Positions 38,200-48,100 of a DNA stretch of 49,281 nucleotides are shown in pieces. This DNA comes from Gammaproteobacteria bacterium. Its GTDB lineage: Bacteria; Pseudomonadota; Gammaproteobacteria; Pseudomonadales; Azotimanducaceae. A program made the translations under genes and the position numbers. A model generated the notes under the pieces. It searched no databases, was not told the origin of the DNA, and saw only the letters and a program-made list of their open reading frames with translations. The DNA is taken from assembly GCA_018647445.1 (NCBI GenBank), contig JABGTE010000022.1, positions 1-49,281 of the forward strand. The letters are read 5' to 3'. The first letter of the stretch is position 1. Each line of letters begins with the position of its first letter.

Positions 38200-39044
38200 T
38201 GGATCACGAAACTCAAGCAAGCCTAACGTCCGTGGTTGATGCCGCGATCGCTGAAGACCTTGGCAGCGGCGACCTCACCGCCCAACTCATCCCCGAGCTG
38301 GCCCAGGCAACGGCAACTCTAATCTGTCGAGATGCAGCGGTTATTGCAGGTATCCCTTGGGCAGAACGGGTGTTCAAAACGATTGACCCGAACCTTCGCC
38401 TTGAGTGGTTGATCGATGAAGGCGCTAGAGTCAAAGCCGGCGCGAGGATCATGACCTGCTCGGGGAATGCGCGATCAATTCTAACCGCAGAGCGCACGGC
38501 GCTAAATTTTCTACAAACCTTATCTGCAACGGCAACCGCCACCCGAGCGCTGGTAAATACCATCAGCCACACCAAAGCTCAGCTTCTAGACACTCGAAAA
38601 ACCCTGCCGGGTCTTAGGTTGGCGCAGAAGTACGCGGTACTTCAAGGCGGTGGACGAAACCACCGCATTGGCTTGTATGACGCCTTTTTAATCAAGGAAA
38701 ATCATATCCTCGCAGCTGGCGGTATCGGCGCGGCCATCACTCGGGCGCGCGGACTAGCCCCGGCAACCCGACTTGAAATCGAGGTCGAATCGCTTGCTGA
38801 ATTAAAAGTGGCGATCGCCGGCGAACCCGATTGGATTATGCTCGACAATTTTCCCCTAGAGGAACTAATTAAGGCGGTTAAGTTGACACCCGATACCATC
38901 AAACTTGAAGCCTCAGGCGGTATCGAGAAACCAGAGGACCTAATAAGGATCGCCGAAACTGGCGTTGACTTTATTTCAGTTGGCGCCCTCACCAAGCATT
39001 GTCATGCCGTGGATTTATCGCTTCGCCTCGAGGCCGAAGATTGA
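38199..39044 (+). CDS. nadC: nicotinate-nucleotide pyrophosphorylase (carboxylating)
   Basis: AEDLGSGDLTAQLI...ERTALNFLQTLSATATATRALV...LLDTRKTLPGLRLAQKYAVLQGGGRNHRIGLYDAFLIKENH. Confidence 0.97.
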   Translation: MDHETQASLTSVVDAAIAEDLGSGDLTAQLIPELAQATATLICRDAAVIAGIPWAERVFKTIDPNLRLEWLIDEGARVKAGARIMTCSGNARSILTAERTALNFLQTLSATATATRALVNTISHTKAQLLDTRKTLPGLRLAQKYAVLQGGGRNHRIGLYDAFLIKENHILAAGGIGAAITRARGLAPATRLEIEVESLAELKVAIAGEPDWIMLDNFPLEELIKAVKLTPDTIKLEASGGIEKPEDLIRIAETGVDFISVGALTKHCHAVDLSLRLEAED

Positions 39045-39133
39045 AGCAACCTGTTTGCCTAATAACGTTGACGTGATCGAAAGCAAGTCGAGGAACCCGT
39101 ATTCGTAACAACCGCACCGATTCGGACCTAAAA

Positions 39134-39192
39134 CCGTTGACCGTTGACCGTTGACCGTTGACCGTTGACCGTTGACCGTTGACCGTTGACCG
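39134..39192. repeat. heptanucleotide tandem repeat (CCGTTGA)8 + CCG
   Basis: Eight perfect consecutive CCGTTGA units then CCG. Confidence 0.98.
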
Positions 39193-39323
39193 AAATCACA
39201 TTCTAGTTTTAGGCTTAATTTGATAACCTTTTCACTTTAATCCACGTTAATTTCGTACGCCCTGAACGGGAAATTGAACGCAGCTAACGATCTCAAGCAA
39301 ATTTCAACCTCGGACACACTCGA

Positions 39324-40466
39324 ATGAATGACGTCAGCCCACCCATTGATCCCTACCAAAGCTACCGAGCCCTCAGGGACGATGCACCCATCTGTCAGCT
39401 GGAAGCGGGTGGGCCTTGGCAGATTAGCCGTCATACTGATGTGCATCAGGTATTAAAAGATAACGAAACCTTTTCATCGGAAGTTTCCCTGCGCCCGCCC
39501 GAAGCGCGCGGTCAGCCATCCATGCTTTTCAGTGACCCACCCCTGCACCATCGCCTGCGAAAGCTTGTGAGCAGCGCCTTCAAGCCTTCACACATTGAGC
39601 GCCAGGCGGACCGAATCACTGCGCGAGCAGAACTGTTGATAAAGGAGCTGCCGCGGGGCGAAAGTGTCGACTTAGTCACCACCTTGGCAGCACCCTTACC
39701 TGTTATGGTCATCGCAGAGATGCTAGGCGTTGAAGACGGCAACCTCCTCACCTTCAAAAATTGGTCTGATGCCATTTTTAGTAATATTGGCGATATTCTG
39801 TTTGGCACGCCCAGCGCGGAAGCCGAGCAGGCCGCGCTTGAAATGGATGGCTATTTCCTCGAACAAATCGAAGCGATTCGCCAGCGCCCTCAACCGCACC
39901 TGCTAGGACGGCTGGTCGCTACGAAAACCGACGAGGGACACTTAAACAACGAGGAACTTTTAAGTTTCTGTCGATTGCTACTGATCGCCGGCAATGAGAC
40001 CACAACGGGGTTGATCACCGCCTCCGCTCGCATCTTTCACGAGATCCCAGAAACCTTGCCCGCCATCCGAAACAATCCGGAACTCATTCCAACATTTATT
40101 GAAGAGGCGCTACGATACTACTCGCCCTTTTCCGCCACGGTGCGTCGAACAACTCGAGCCGTCACCCTCGGTGGCGTCGAGATTCCCAAAGGAGAGCTCC
40201 TAATACCACTAATTGCGTCGGCCAATCGCGACGAGCGCGTTTTTGATCAGGCCGAGACCTTTCAGATTGATCGTAATCCCAACCCACATCTCGCGCTTGG
40301 GTTTGGCATTCATTTTTGTCTGGGCGCGCACCTTGCGCGCTTAGAAGGCAAGATTGCAGTGCAATGCCTGGCAGATCAGTTTCAGTCAATTCGACTCGCT
40401 GACCCGTCGCAAACGGAAGTAGGCGGTCTGGGCGGACCGAAATTGATGAATGTTATTTTGACTTAG
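39324..40466 (+). CDS. cytochrome P450
   Basis: LLIAGNETTTGLI (I helix), EEALRYYSP (ExxR), ALGFGIHFCLGAHLARLEGKIAV heme-binding loop. Confidence 0.95.
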   Translation: MNDVSPPIDPYQSYRALRDDAPICQLEAGGPWQISRHTDVHQVLKDNETFSSEVSLRPPEARGQPSMLFSDPPLHHRLRKLVSSAFKPSHIERQADRITARAELLIKELPRGESVDLVTTLAAPLPVMVIAEMLGVEDGNLLTFKNWSDAIFSNIGDILFGTPSAEAEQAALEMDGYFLEQIEAIRQRPQPHLLGRLVATKTDEGHLNNEELLSFCRLLLIAGNETTTGLITASARIFHEIPETLPAIRNNPELIPTFIEEALRYYSPFSATVRRTTRAVTLGGVEIPKGELLIPLIASANRDERVFDQAETFQIDRNPNPHLALGFGIHFCLGAHLARLEGKIAVQCLADQFQSIRLADPSQTEVGGLGGPKLMNVILT

Positions 40467-40555
40467 ACGGGGCCTTGGATTTCCATTTAAAATAGAATTT
40501 CCAGATGAACGTTAAAATCTCTTGATTGTATTTTCTTCTGCCATGGCAATGTAAT

Positions 40556-40631
40556 TGGTGCCGGAAAGAGGACTTGAACCTCCGACCAATTGCTTACGAA
40601 GCAACTGCTCTACCAACTGAGCTATTCCGGC
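40556..40631 (-). tRNA. tRNA-Thr(CGT)
   Basis: Minus strand GCCGGAATAGCTCAGTTGGTAGAGCAGTTGCTTCGTAAGCAATTGGTCGGAGGTTCAAGTCCTCTTTCCGGCACCA; 76-nt cloverleaf with encoded CCA, anticodon loop TTCGTAA. Confidence 0.97.
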
Positions 40632-40956
40632 AGATCACAAAAAGCCTAAGTTTAGTGATTTTACCCGAATATCCCAGCGAAATATCTGATAAATACCACC
40701 CGATCAAAACCGATCAGACTTACGCCTGACTCGCCTTACAAGGCTCAGCATTTGCGCCAAGCTCTATCCAACCTCTCCGGAAATACTCCGCTTGCTGTCT
40801 TAAACAATACGCTGAGTGGTTCATCCCCTTCATTCATAGAACAGAAATTAGCATCCCTTGCGACAGATCGAATTTATTGCCTATTGCTGCTCTTTGCGAG
40901 GTGTTTAGGGTGGATTTCAAAATTTTTGATTTCCGGTCAATTTCTCTAGATTCAGC

Positions 40957-41073
40957 CTAAAGTGATCTGCCGCTACCATCCTTCTTATCTTTTTTATCCT
41001 TTCGCTTTTCTAACAGCGTTTTCAAGGGCTTCTTCTTTTCGCTGCTCTTTTGCTTATCTTTTCCTTTGGCCAC
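40957..41073 (-). CDS. 38-aa lysine-rich small protein (GTG start)
   Basis: AAGGAG SD then GTG: VAKGKDKQKSSEKKKPLKTLLEKRKDKKDKKDGSGRSL. Confidence 0.6.
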   Translation of the reverse strand: MAKGKDKQKSSEKKKPLKTLLEKRKDKKDKKDGSGRSL

Positions 41074-41473
41074 GACGTGACTCCTTTTAAAGGTCCAAAG
41101 TAGACCGACCTCACTTACAATGCGGCAAATACAACTTGATAGCAAAATAAAACAAATTGGCTCTTGAAATCTTTAGCTTTAAATTGTCGAAAATACCAAT
41201 AAACTGTTTAAAAACAGTATTTTATAGGTATTCAGGCTTTTCTGTAACGCAGAACCTTTTGTGAAAGGGGTCAGGACACCATCGCCCCAACCACCATTGA
41301 TAACGCCCAATTCTTCGGCGCGACTGCAACATCAGCGCACAACTGTTGCAGAAAAAATTTATCTTTGAATCATGCGCCCCGATCAGTCGCGGCATTTAGA
41401 AAACTTTCGGCTTACAACGCCTCCAAAGTTATCAAACCCAATAGAACTTTTATAACCAATAAATGGTCCTTAC

Positions 41474-41504
41474 AAAAAAAAGCCCAGCGCAAAGGCCGGG
41501 CTCT
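41474..41504 (-). terminator. pilA terminator
   Basis: Minus strand GAGCCCGGCCTTTGCGCTGGGCTTTTTTTT hairpin followed by T run. Confidence 0.75.
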
Positions 41505-41586
41505 TTATATGACTGCTCAAAATTTCACGATCTTGTTCTACTACCGACCCTTTATTTTTTGCGCCGATCTACAGATTACTATATTT

Positions 41587-42057
41587 TTATGATGGACAAG
41601 CCTCAGTGCCCAAAGTAACCGTGCCATCAGTTTCAATATTGGTTGTTTCTGCAGGCGTGAAAGAGCCGTAACAAGGCCTAGTAATCGTTACGTCGCCATC
41701 ACCATCAACTTCAATGGTTACTTGCCCGTTAGTCGAATGTACCAAGATAAAATCAGCAGCAACATAAGCTGCATCACCACTAGGTGCAGAGCCGCCAGCT
41801 TTCGTTAGCTCTGTAACCCAGCCAGCTGCGTCGGCTGGGGTGCCAGCAGATAATCCCAACGCAAGGTTTGTAGCGCCTTTTGCAATCGTACCTTTAACCA
41901 AATTTACTGCGGAACCATATTGGCTACTCACTTTCGCCATGTTTGCATTCTCGATGTACCCTTGGTATGCGGGGATAGCAACTGCGGCCAAAATACCAAT
42001 AATCGCTACCACGATCATTAATTCAATTAATGTAAAACCTTTTTGCATTGTTTTCAT
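41587..42057 (-). CDS. pilA: type IV major pilin
   Basis: [38 protein letters not shown] class III leader; C-terminal Cys pair. Confidence 0.95.
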   Translation of the reverse strand: MKTMQKGFTLIELMIVVAIIGILAAVAIPAYQGYIENANMAKVSSQYGSAVNLVKGTIAKGATNLALGLSAGTPADAAGWVTELTKAGGSAPSGDAAYVAADFILVHSTNGQVTIEVDGDGDVTITRPCYGSFTPAETTNIETDGTVTLGTEACPS

Positions 42058-42255
42058 AAATTTTCCTTCGTTCCGAATTGCGCGGCGCAGGAATTACTGC
42101 CGCAATGCTTAAACTATGACACCGAAAGATATATTTTCCAACTCCTAATATGTGCTTTTGGAACTTTGAATTGGTGAAAGCCTTACCCAAGATTCATCGC
42201 CGCCCCATCGAGATAACCTATAGGCAAAGCGATTTTCAGATGTTGCATCACAGGC

Positions 42256-44004
42256 TTGAGGGTTTACACTGTCTTTTCAAACCTTGAACCATTGATCATG
42301 TCAGCAAAGCTAAAACCTATCAGCGGCCTCACTCGCCGCCTAATTCAAGACGGCTTTATCGAATTAGAGGATGCTGAAAAGTATAGCGTTGAAGCCAACA
42401 AAGCTCGGCAACCGCTCGTAGCCTATCTGGTTAAAGAGAAAATTATTTCCGCTGAGGCCATTGCAGCGGCCGCGGCCAGTGAATTCGGCACCGCCATAAT
42501 TGATTTAGATGCACTAGACCCCAGCATGGTCCCTGAGGGCTTGGTGAGTGAAAAACTCATACGAGACCATCATGCCTTCCCGCTGTTTCAACGCGGAAAG
42601 CGGCTGTTTGTGGCCGTATCAGATCCCACCAATCGCGCCGCACTGACCGATATTCAGTTTCAAACCGGAATTACCACGGAAGAGGTCTTGGTGCGCGAGG
42701 ACCAGCTCACCGCTTACATCGATCATCATTTAGGTGAACCTGAAGAAGAGGGTTTGACAGACTTCGGCGATGATGTTGATCTCGACCTTGAAACCATTGA
42801 CCCCGATCAGGAAGAGGAGGATACCAGTGCTCCGACCGACGATACGCCAGTGGTCCGATTTATTAACCAAATGCTGCTGAACGCCATTCGGCTCGGTTCG
42901 TCTGATCTACATTTTGAACCTTTTGAGAAATCCTACAAAGTACGCTTCCGAACGGACGGTATCTTGCATGAAGTCGCAAGCCCGCCCGTTACATTATCGC
43001 CGCGGATCGCGGCGCGCCTGAAGGTCATGAGCCAAATGGACATCTCGGAACGCCGAGTGCCCCAGGATGGCCGTATCAAGCTGAAGGTCTCCAAGACCAA
43101 ATCAATCGACTTTCGAGTGAACACCCTCCCGGTCCTGTTTGGTGAAAAAATTGTTCTGCGAATCTTGGATGCCAGCGCGGCCCAAATGGGGATTGATGCC
43201 TTGGGGTATGATGATGACCAAAAGGCCTTATACCTTGAAGCTTTAAACAAACCGCAAGGTATGTTTTTAGTCACCGGCCCAACCGGGTCGGGTAAAACCG
43301 TGTCACTTTATACTGGCCTTAATATCTTGAACACGCCGGAGCTGAATATTTCAACAGCTGAAGATCCCGTTGAAATCAACCTAGAAGGCATTAACCAATG
43401 CCCTGTGAACGCTAAGGTTGGACTTGATTTCTCGGCCGCACTCCGGTCGTTCCTGCGTCAAGACCCGGATATCGTGATGGTCGGCGAGATCCGAGATATC
43501 GAGACAGCCGAAATTGCAATTAAAGCCGCTCAAACCGGGCACATGGTCTTGTCCACATTGCACACCAATTCCGCGCCCGAAACCATCACGCGCCTGCGTA
43601 ACATGGGGGTGCCGGCATTTAACTTAGCAACCTCTATTAACCTCATTGTTGCCCAGCGATTGGCCCGCAGACTTTGCAGCTGTAAAGAAAAAATTGATGT
43701 GCCCGAAACCGCCCTGCTCGAGAAAGGATTTACCCAGGCAGACTTGGACGCAGGGCTTGATATTTACGGCCCCAAGGGCTGTGACAAATGTAACGGCGGG
43801 TACAAAGGTCGGGTAGGCGTTTATGAGGTGGTCAAGATCACGCCAGAAATCTCCAAAGTAATCATGGAAGATGGCAATTCGCTCGAAATTTCCCGCATTT
43901 GCCAAGAACAGGGCTTTCGGAACATCTATCAATCGGCGCTACTTAAGGTAAAACAGGGCCTCACGAGTCTGAATGAAGTCGATCGCGTCACGAGTGGTCA
44001 CTAG
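42256..44004 (+). CDS. pilB: type IV pilus assembly ATPase
   Basis: GPTGSGKTVSLYTGL, FLRQDPDIVMVGEIRDIETAEIAIKAAQTGHMVLSTLHTNSAPETITRL, C-rich zinc motif; actual start probably at MSAKLKPISGL (42298). Confidence 0.96.
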   Translation: MRVYTVFSNLEPLIMSAKLKPISGLTRRLIQDGFIELEDAEKYSVEANKARQPLVAYLVKEKIISAEAIAAAAASEFGTAIIDLDALDPSMVPEGLVSEKLIRDHHAFPLFQRGKRLFVAVSDPTNRAALTDIQFQTGITTEEVLVREDQLTAYIDHHLGEPEEEGLTDFGDDVDLDLETIDPDQEEEDTSAPTDDTPVVRFINQMLLNAIRLGSSDLHFEPFEKSYKVRFRTDGILHEVASPPVTLSPRIAARLKVMSQMDISERRVPQDGRIKLKVSKTKSIDFRVNTLPVLFGEKIVLRILDASAAQMGIDALGYDDDQKALYLEALNKPQGMFLVTGPTGSGKTVSLYTGLNILNTPELNISTAEDPVEINLEGINQCPVNAKVGLDFSAALRSFLRQDPDIVMVGEIRDIETAEIAIKAAQTGHMVLSTLHTNSAPETITRLRNMGVPAFNLATSINLIVAQRLARRLCSCKEKIDVPETALLEKGFTQADLDAGLDIYGPKGCDKCNGGYKGRVGVYEVVKITPEISKVIMEDGNSLEISRICQEQGFRNIYQSALLKVKQGLTSLNEVDRVTSGH

Positions 44005-44015
44005 GAACAATCCCC

Positions 44016-45230
44016 ATGGCTGAAGATCTGATTTTTGACTGGAAAGGTACCGATAGAGCGGGCAAAAAAGTCTCAGGTGAGATCAAGGGTATTAACGTTA
44101 ACTTGGTTAAGGCCCAGCTGAGAAAGCAAGGCATCAATGCGGGTAGCGTTAAAAAACGAGCGAAGCCGATGTTTTCATTTGGCGGTAAAAAAATAGGGCC
44201 CGCAGATATAGCATTGTTTACTCGTCAACTGGCTACCATGATGAAGGCTGGGGTCCCATTGGTGCAGTCTTTTGATATTGTTGCGGGCGGTGTCGACAAC
44301 CCAGCAATGAAAGCGTTGATTAAAAATATTGCCAACGAAGTCTCTGGGGGCAATAGCTTTGCAGCGGCCGTAAGTGCTCAGCCGAAGGAATATTTTGATG
44401 AACTGTTTTGCAATCTAATCTCGGCAGGCGAACAATCAGGCTCACTCGAAACCATGCTGGATCGCCTTGCAACCTATAAAGAAAAATCTGAAGCACTAAA
44501 AGCAAAGATCAAGAGCGCCATGAATTACCCTATCTCGGTGCTGGTCATCGCAGGGATCGTGACGGTCATCCTATTAATCAAAGTCATTCCCCAATTTGAA
44601 AGCATGTTCAGCAGCTTTGGCGGAGAGCTACCGGCATTTACCCAAATGGTTGTTCGCGCCTCAGAATTCATGCAGGCCTGGTGGCTCGTAATCATGATTG
44701 GCATTGGCGTCACTTATGCTGGCTATAAGCAAATTCACAAAACGTCCCAAGCCTTCCGAGACGGCCAAGAGCGTTTGACACTCAAAATGCCAGTTATTGG
44801 TGACATCATCGACAAATCCTGTGTTGCACGTTTTGCCCGAACCTTGTCCACGACCTTCGCGGCCGGCGTGCCGCTGGTTGACGCACTGGACTCAGCATCC
44901 GGCGCCGCCGGCAATGTCGTTTATAAGGACGCGATTCTTAAAATCAAAAGCGAAGTCTCTGGCGGGACCCAGCTCAACCATGCCATGCGTCAGGCCAATG
45001 TTTTCCCGAGCATGGTCGTTCAAATGGTATCGATCGGCGAAGAATCTGGCGCACTCGACGCCATGCTCGATAAATCCGCAACCTACTATGAAGAGATGGT
45101 TGATAATGCCGTTGATGGCCTGACCAGTATGATCGAGCCCATCATCATGGCCTTCCTAGGGGTTGTTGTCGGCGGCATGATGATTGCCATGTACCTTCCC
45201 ATCTTCCAAATGGGCGGCGCGATGAGCTAA
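44016..45230 (+). CDS. pilC: type IV pilus inner membrane platform protein
   Basis: FTRQLATMMKAGVPLVQSFDIVA...ARTLSTTFAAGVPLVDALDSASGAAGN...MVQMVSIGEESGALDAML. Confidence 0.96.
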   Translation: MAEDLIFDWKGTDRAGKKVSGEIKGINVNLVKAQLRKQGINAGSVKKRAKPMFSFGGKKIGPADIALFTRQLATMMKAGVPLVQSFDIVAGGVDNPAMKALIKNIANEVSGGNSFAAAVSAQPKEYFDELFCNLISAGEQSGSLETMLDRLATYKEKSEALKAKIKSAMNYPISVLVIAGIVTVILLIKVIPQFESMFSSFGGELPAFTQMVVRASEFMQAWWLVIMIGIGVTYAGYKQIHKTSQAFRDGQERLTLKMPVIGDIIDKSCVARFARTLSTTFAAGVPLVDALDSASGAAGNVVYKDAILKIKSEVSGGTQLNHAMRQANVFPSMVVQMVSIGEESGALDAMLDKSATYYEEMVDNAVDGLTSMIEPIIMAFLGVVVGGMMIAMYLPIFQMGGAMS

Positions 45231-46108
45231 TGCTGGACCAGCTTTACCTTCTACACGAACTCTATCCAGTCCTCGCGGCGACAATCGACCTTGTCTTCGG
45301 TTTATTGATTGGCAGCTTCCTGAACGTCGTCATTACAAGGCTACCACTCATACTTGAACAGCAGTGGCAGCAAGAAGCCCACTTTGTGCTTGAGCTGGAA
45401 TCCGCTGAGCCAGCGTCGACACCGTTAAGCCTGGCTCGCCCTAGGTCTCGGTGCCCGAACTGTCTCACGCAGATTAGCGCCCAGCACAACATCCCGGTTC
45501 TCAGTTATTTATTCTTGCGCGGCCGCTGTCACCATTGTGCCAAGAGCATCTCGCCTGAGTACCCGCTAGTTGAGCTAGCGGCCGGTGCAGCTACCGTATT
45601 TCTAATCCAGCACTTTGGCTTTACCGCCAATGCGGGCCTTGCCTGTCTTTTCACCTATGCCCTCATCACCCTGGCGATGATCGATTTTAAAACCACCCTG
45701 CTACCCGACTCGATCACCCTGAGCTTTCTGTGGCTCGGTATTCTTGCGAACTTAAATGATGGGTTTACCGACCTGCCCAGCTCGGTTATTGGCGCCATGG
45801 CGGGCTATCTGTCGCTCTGGCTTGTTTACTGGGGCTTTAAACTCGCGACTGGAAAAGACGGCATGGGCTTCGGCGATTTCAAGCTACTCGCCATGCTTGG
45901 GGCTTGGGTGGGCTGGCAGCTCCTCCCAATCGTTATCTTATTATCCTCCTTTACCGGCGCCCTGATCGGCCTCACCTTAATCGCGCTGGGCCGGGACAAG
46001 AGCCATCCCATTCCCTTTGGCCCCTATTTAGCGATCGCCGGCTGGCTGGCTTTAATCTGGGGCGATGACATCACGCAGCAATACTTTCAGCTCATAAACC
46101 TGGCATGA
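45230..46108 (+). CDS. pilD: prepilin peptidase / N-methyltransferase
   Basis: GLLIGSFLNVVITRLP, CPNC...CHHC, GDFKLLAMLGAWVGW. Confidence 0.96.
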   Translation: MLDQLYLLHELYPVLAATIDLVFGLLIGSFLNVVITRLPLILEQQWQQEAHFVLELESAEPASTPLSLARPRSRCPNCLTQISAQHNIPVLSYLFLRGRCHHCAKSISPEYPLVELAAGAATVFLIQHFGFTANAGLACLFTYALITLAMIDFKTTLLPDSITLSFLWLGILANLNDGFTDLPSSVIGAMAGYLSLWLVYWGFKLATGKDGMGFGDFKLLAMLGAWVGWQLLPIVILLSSFTGALIGLTLIALGRDKSHPIPFGPYLAIAGWLALIWGDDITQQYFQLINLA

Positions 46109-46704
46109 ATCAACTGATTATTGGGATAACGGGAGGCATTGGATCGGGGAAGACCGCTGTTTCTAACCGTTTCCAAGCCCTCGGCATTACCATCGCCGAT
46201 GCGGATCTTGCAGCCCGCGCAGTCGTGCAACCCGGATCTAAGCTACTCAGCGACATCGCTGCAAAATTCGGCCAAAACATCCTAACCGACACGGGCGAAT
46301 TAAATCGACCAAAACTCCGGGGTATCATCTTTGCAGATAATGATGCCCGCCGGTTTTTAGAGCGCGCAACCCATGGACCAATTATGGACCAGCTTCGCTC
46401 AGAACTGGCGACTGCGACCAGCCCTTATGCCATGTTGGTGTTATCAGCAGGCACCGGGCGAAACCCGCTCATCAACCGAATGCTGGTTGTTGACGCACCG
46501 ATAGAATTGCAACAGTCCCGCGTTTTGGCCCGGGACGGCAGTACTCTTGAGACGATCAATCAAATTATCGACGCCCAACCCGCAAGACACGAGAGGCTGG
46601 CGCTCGCAGACGATATCATTGAGAATATCGGGTCAGAGCAGGCATTAGACGACAAAGTTGCCGCGCTGCATCAATTTTATCTGGACCTAAATCATCATGA
46701 CTGA
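46105..46704 (+). CDS. coaE: dephospho-CoA kinase
   Basis: IIGITGGIGSGKTAVSNRFQALGITIADADLAAR... Confidence 0.95.
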   Translation: MNQLIIGITGGIGSGKTAVSNRFQALGITIADADLAARAVVQPGSKLLSDIAAKFGQNILTDTGELNRPKLRGIIFADNDARRFLERATHGPIMDQLRSELATATSPYAMLVLSAGTGRNPLINRMLVVDAPIELQQSRVLARDGSTLETINQIIDAQPARHERLALADDIIENIGSEQALDDKVAALHQFYLDLNHHD

Positions 46705-46888
46705 CGCCATCGTGCAATGCCCTATCTGTCGCAAAGCCGTGGCTTGGATTGCAGCCAACCGCTACAAACCCTTTTGCTCTGAACGCTGCCAACTCATCGA
46801 CTTAGGAGAATGGGCCAGTGGTAACCGCAGCATTCCAACAGATGCAGATCACGACGAGGTCACTGCGAGCGATCTTGATCAAGACTAG
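46697..46888 (+). CDS. yacG: DNA gyrase inhibitor YacG
   Basis: VQCPICRKAVAW...KPFCSERCQLIDLGEWASG zinc motif. Confidence 0.95.
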   Translation: MTDAIVQCPICRKAVAWIAANRYKPFCSERCQLIDLGEWASGNRSIPTDADHDEVTASDLDQD

Positions 46889-46891
46889 GGA

Positions 46892-48100
46892 TTACGTGCG
46901 GTATTCCGCATTGATCTTAATGTAGTCATGGGATAAATCACTCGTCCAAACAGTCTCCGAGCAGTCACCCGCATTAAGATTAACGTGCAGCAGGATCTCT
47001 GCCGCCGCCATTGCCCTGGCGCCATCGGCCTCTTCATACTGCTTATTTTTAATCCCGCCGCGCATTAAACACACATCGCCAATACAAAGGTCTACCAAGC
47101 TCGCATCAAAAGGCGTTGCCACCTTGCCCATCGCCATCGCAAGACGCCCCCAATTGGCATCACTGGCAAAGAGCGCCGTTTTCACAAGCGGCGAGTTGGC
47201 AATTGAAAAAGCCATCTCCAAAGCCTGTGCCTCTGTTTCTGCGCCAGCCACCTGAACTGTTACAAATTTGGTTGCACCCTCGCCGTCCCGCACAAGGCCA
47301 TGCGCCAGTTCCAACATCAAATCTGTGAGCGCGTCCTGAAATTCAGCTTGGGCTTCAAGGTCTTCGTCAAGATCGATCCCAGATCGACCGCTGGCCATCA
47401 GCACCACCGCATCATTGGTCGAAGTATCACTGTCAACGGTAATTCGGTTCAAAGACAAGTCGGCTGCCGCCCGCAACATGTCTTGCAAGGTCTCTTGCCG
47501 CACCTTGGCGTCGCACCCAATAAAACACAACATTGTCGCCATATTGGGTTGGATCATGCCAGCCCCTTTAGCAATCCCCGTCAACCTGATCACGTGGCTA
47601 CCGAAATGCACCTCCCGGCAGGCAATTTTTTGCCGCGTATCCGTGGTCATGATCGCGCTTACGGCATCCAACCAGGTTTTAGTTCCCAACCCTGCTACTA
47701 AAGATTCGGCCGATGCTTCAAAGCGCTCAATCGGTAAGCGCTCGCCTATGACGCCCGTCGAAAAAGGCAGCACCGCTGATGCGTCCATCCCTTCTAAGGT
47801 TGCGACGGCCTGACAACAGCGCAATGCGTCCTCAAGCCCGGCGTCACCGGTTGCTGCGTTGGCGTTACCACTATTAATCAACAAATACCGGGCGCTGCCT
47901 TTTGCTTGATGGGCTTTTGCCAAAATAACCGGTGCAGCCGGAAAATGGTTTCGAGTCCAGAGGCTCGCGATCGACGTCCCTTGTGCACACCGGATGAGTA
48001 ATAAATCGTCTCGATTTTGGTACCGAATGCCCGCAGCAAGCGTGTTCAGTTCAATGCCATCGATGGGAAACCAATCAAGACGGTTACCGCCAACAGCCAT
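46892..48100 (-). CDS. argJ: bifunctional glutamate N-acetyltransferase/amino-acid acetyltransferase
   Basis: INSGNANAATGDAGLEDA, GIAKGAGMIQPNMATMLCFIGCDA, TVDSDTSTNDAVVLMASG; start by TAATG overlap with secA stop. Confidence 0.96.
   Translation of the reverse strand: MAVGGNRLDWFPIDGIELNTLAAGIRYQNRDDLLLIRCAQGTSIASLWTRNHFPAAPVILAKAHQAKGSARYLLINSGNANAATGDAGLEDALRCCQAVATLEGMDASAVLPFSTGVIGERLPIERFEASAESLVAGLGTKTWLDAVSAIMTTDTRQKIACREVHFGSHVIRLTGIAKGAGMIQPNMATMLCFIGCDAKVRQETLQDMLRAAADLSLNRITVDSDTSTNDAVVLMASGRSGIDLDEDLEAQAEFQDALTDLMLELAHGLVRDGEGATKFVTVQVAGAETEAQALEMAFSIANSPLVKTALFASDANWGRLAMAMGKVATPFDASLVDLCIGDVCLMRGGIKNKQYEEADGARAMAAAEILLHVNLNAGDCSETVWTSDLSHDYIKINAEYRT

Noticed and set aside
39134-39192. 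CRISPR-like array
   Set aside because: 7-bp direct tandem repeat with no spacers
40752-40949. 65-aa plus-strand ORF
   Set aside because: No SD and no family resemblance; likely random ORF in the intergenic gap
41203-41218. LexA/SOS box at ACTGTTTAAAAACAGT
   Set aside because: Spacing is CTGT-N6-ACAG rather than CTGT-N8-ACAG and no SOS gene follows
41270-41300. GAAAGGGGTCAGGACACC as a RAYT/REP transposase-associated remnant
   Set aside because: Only a short resemblance; no transposase ORF or paired REP palindrome seen
42100-42180. Sigma54 promoter upstream of pilA
   Set aside because: Could not find a convincing GG-N10-GC element on the minus strand
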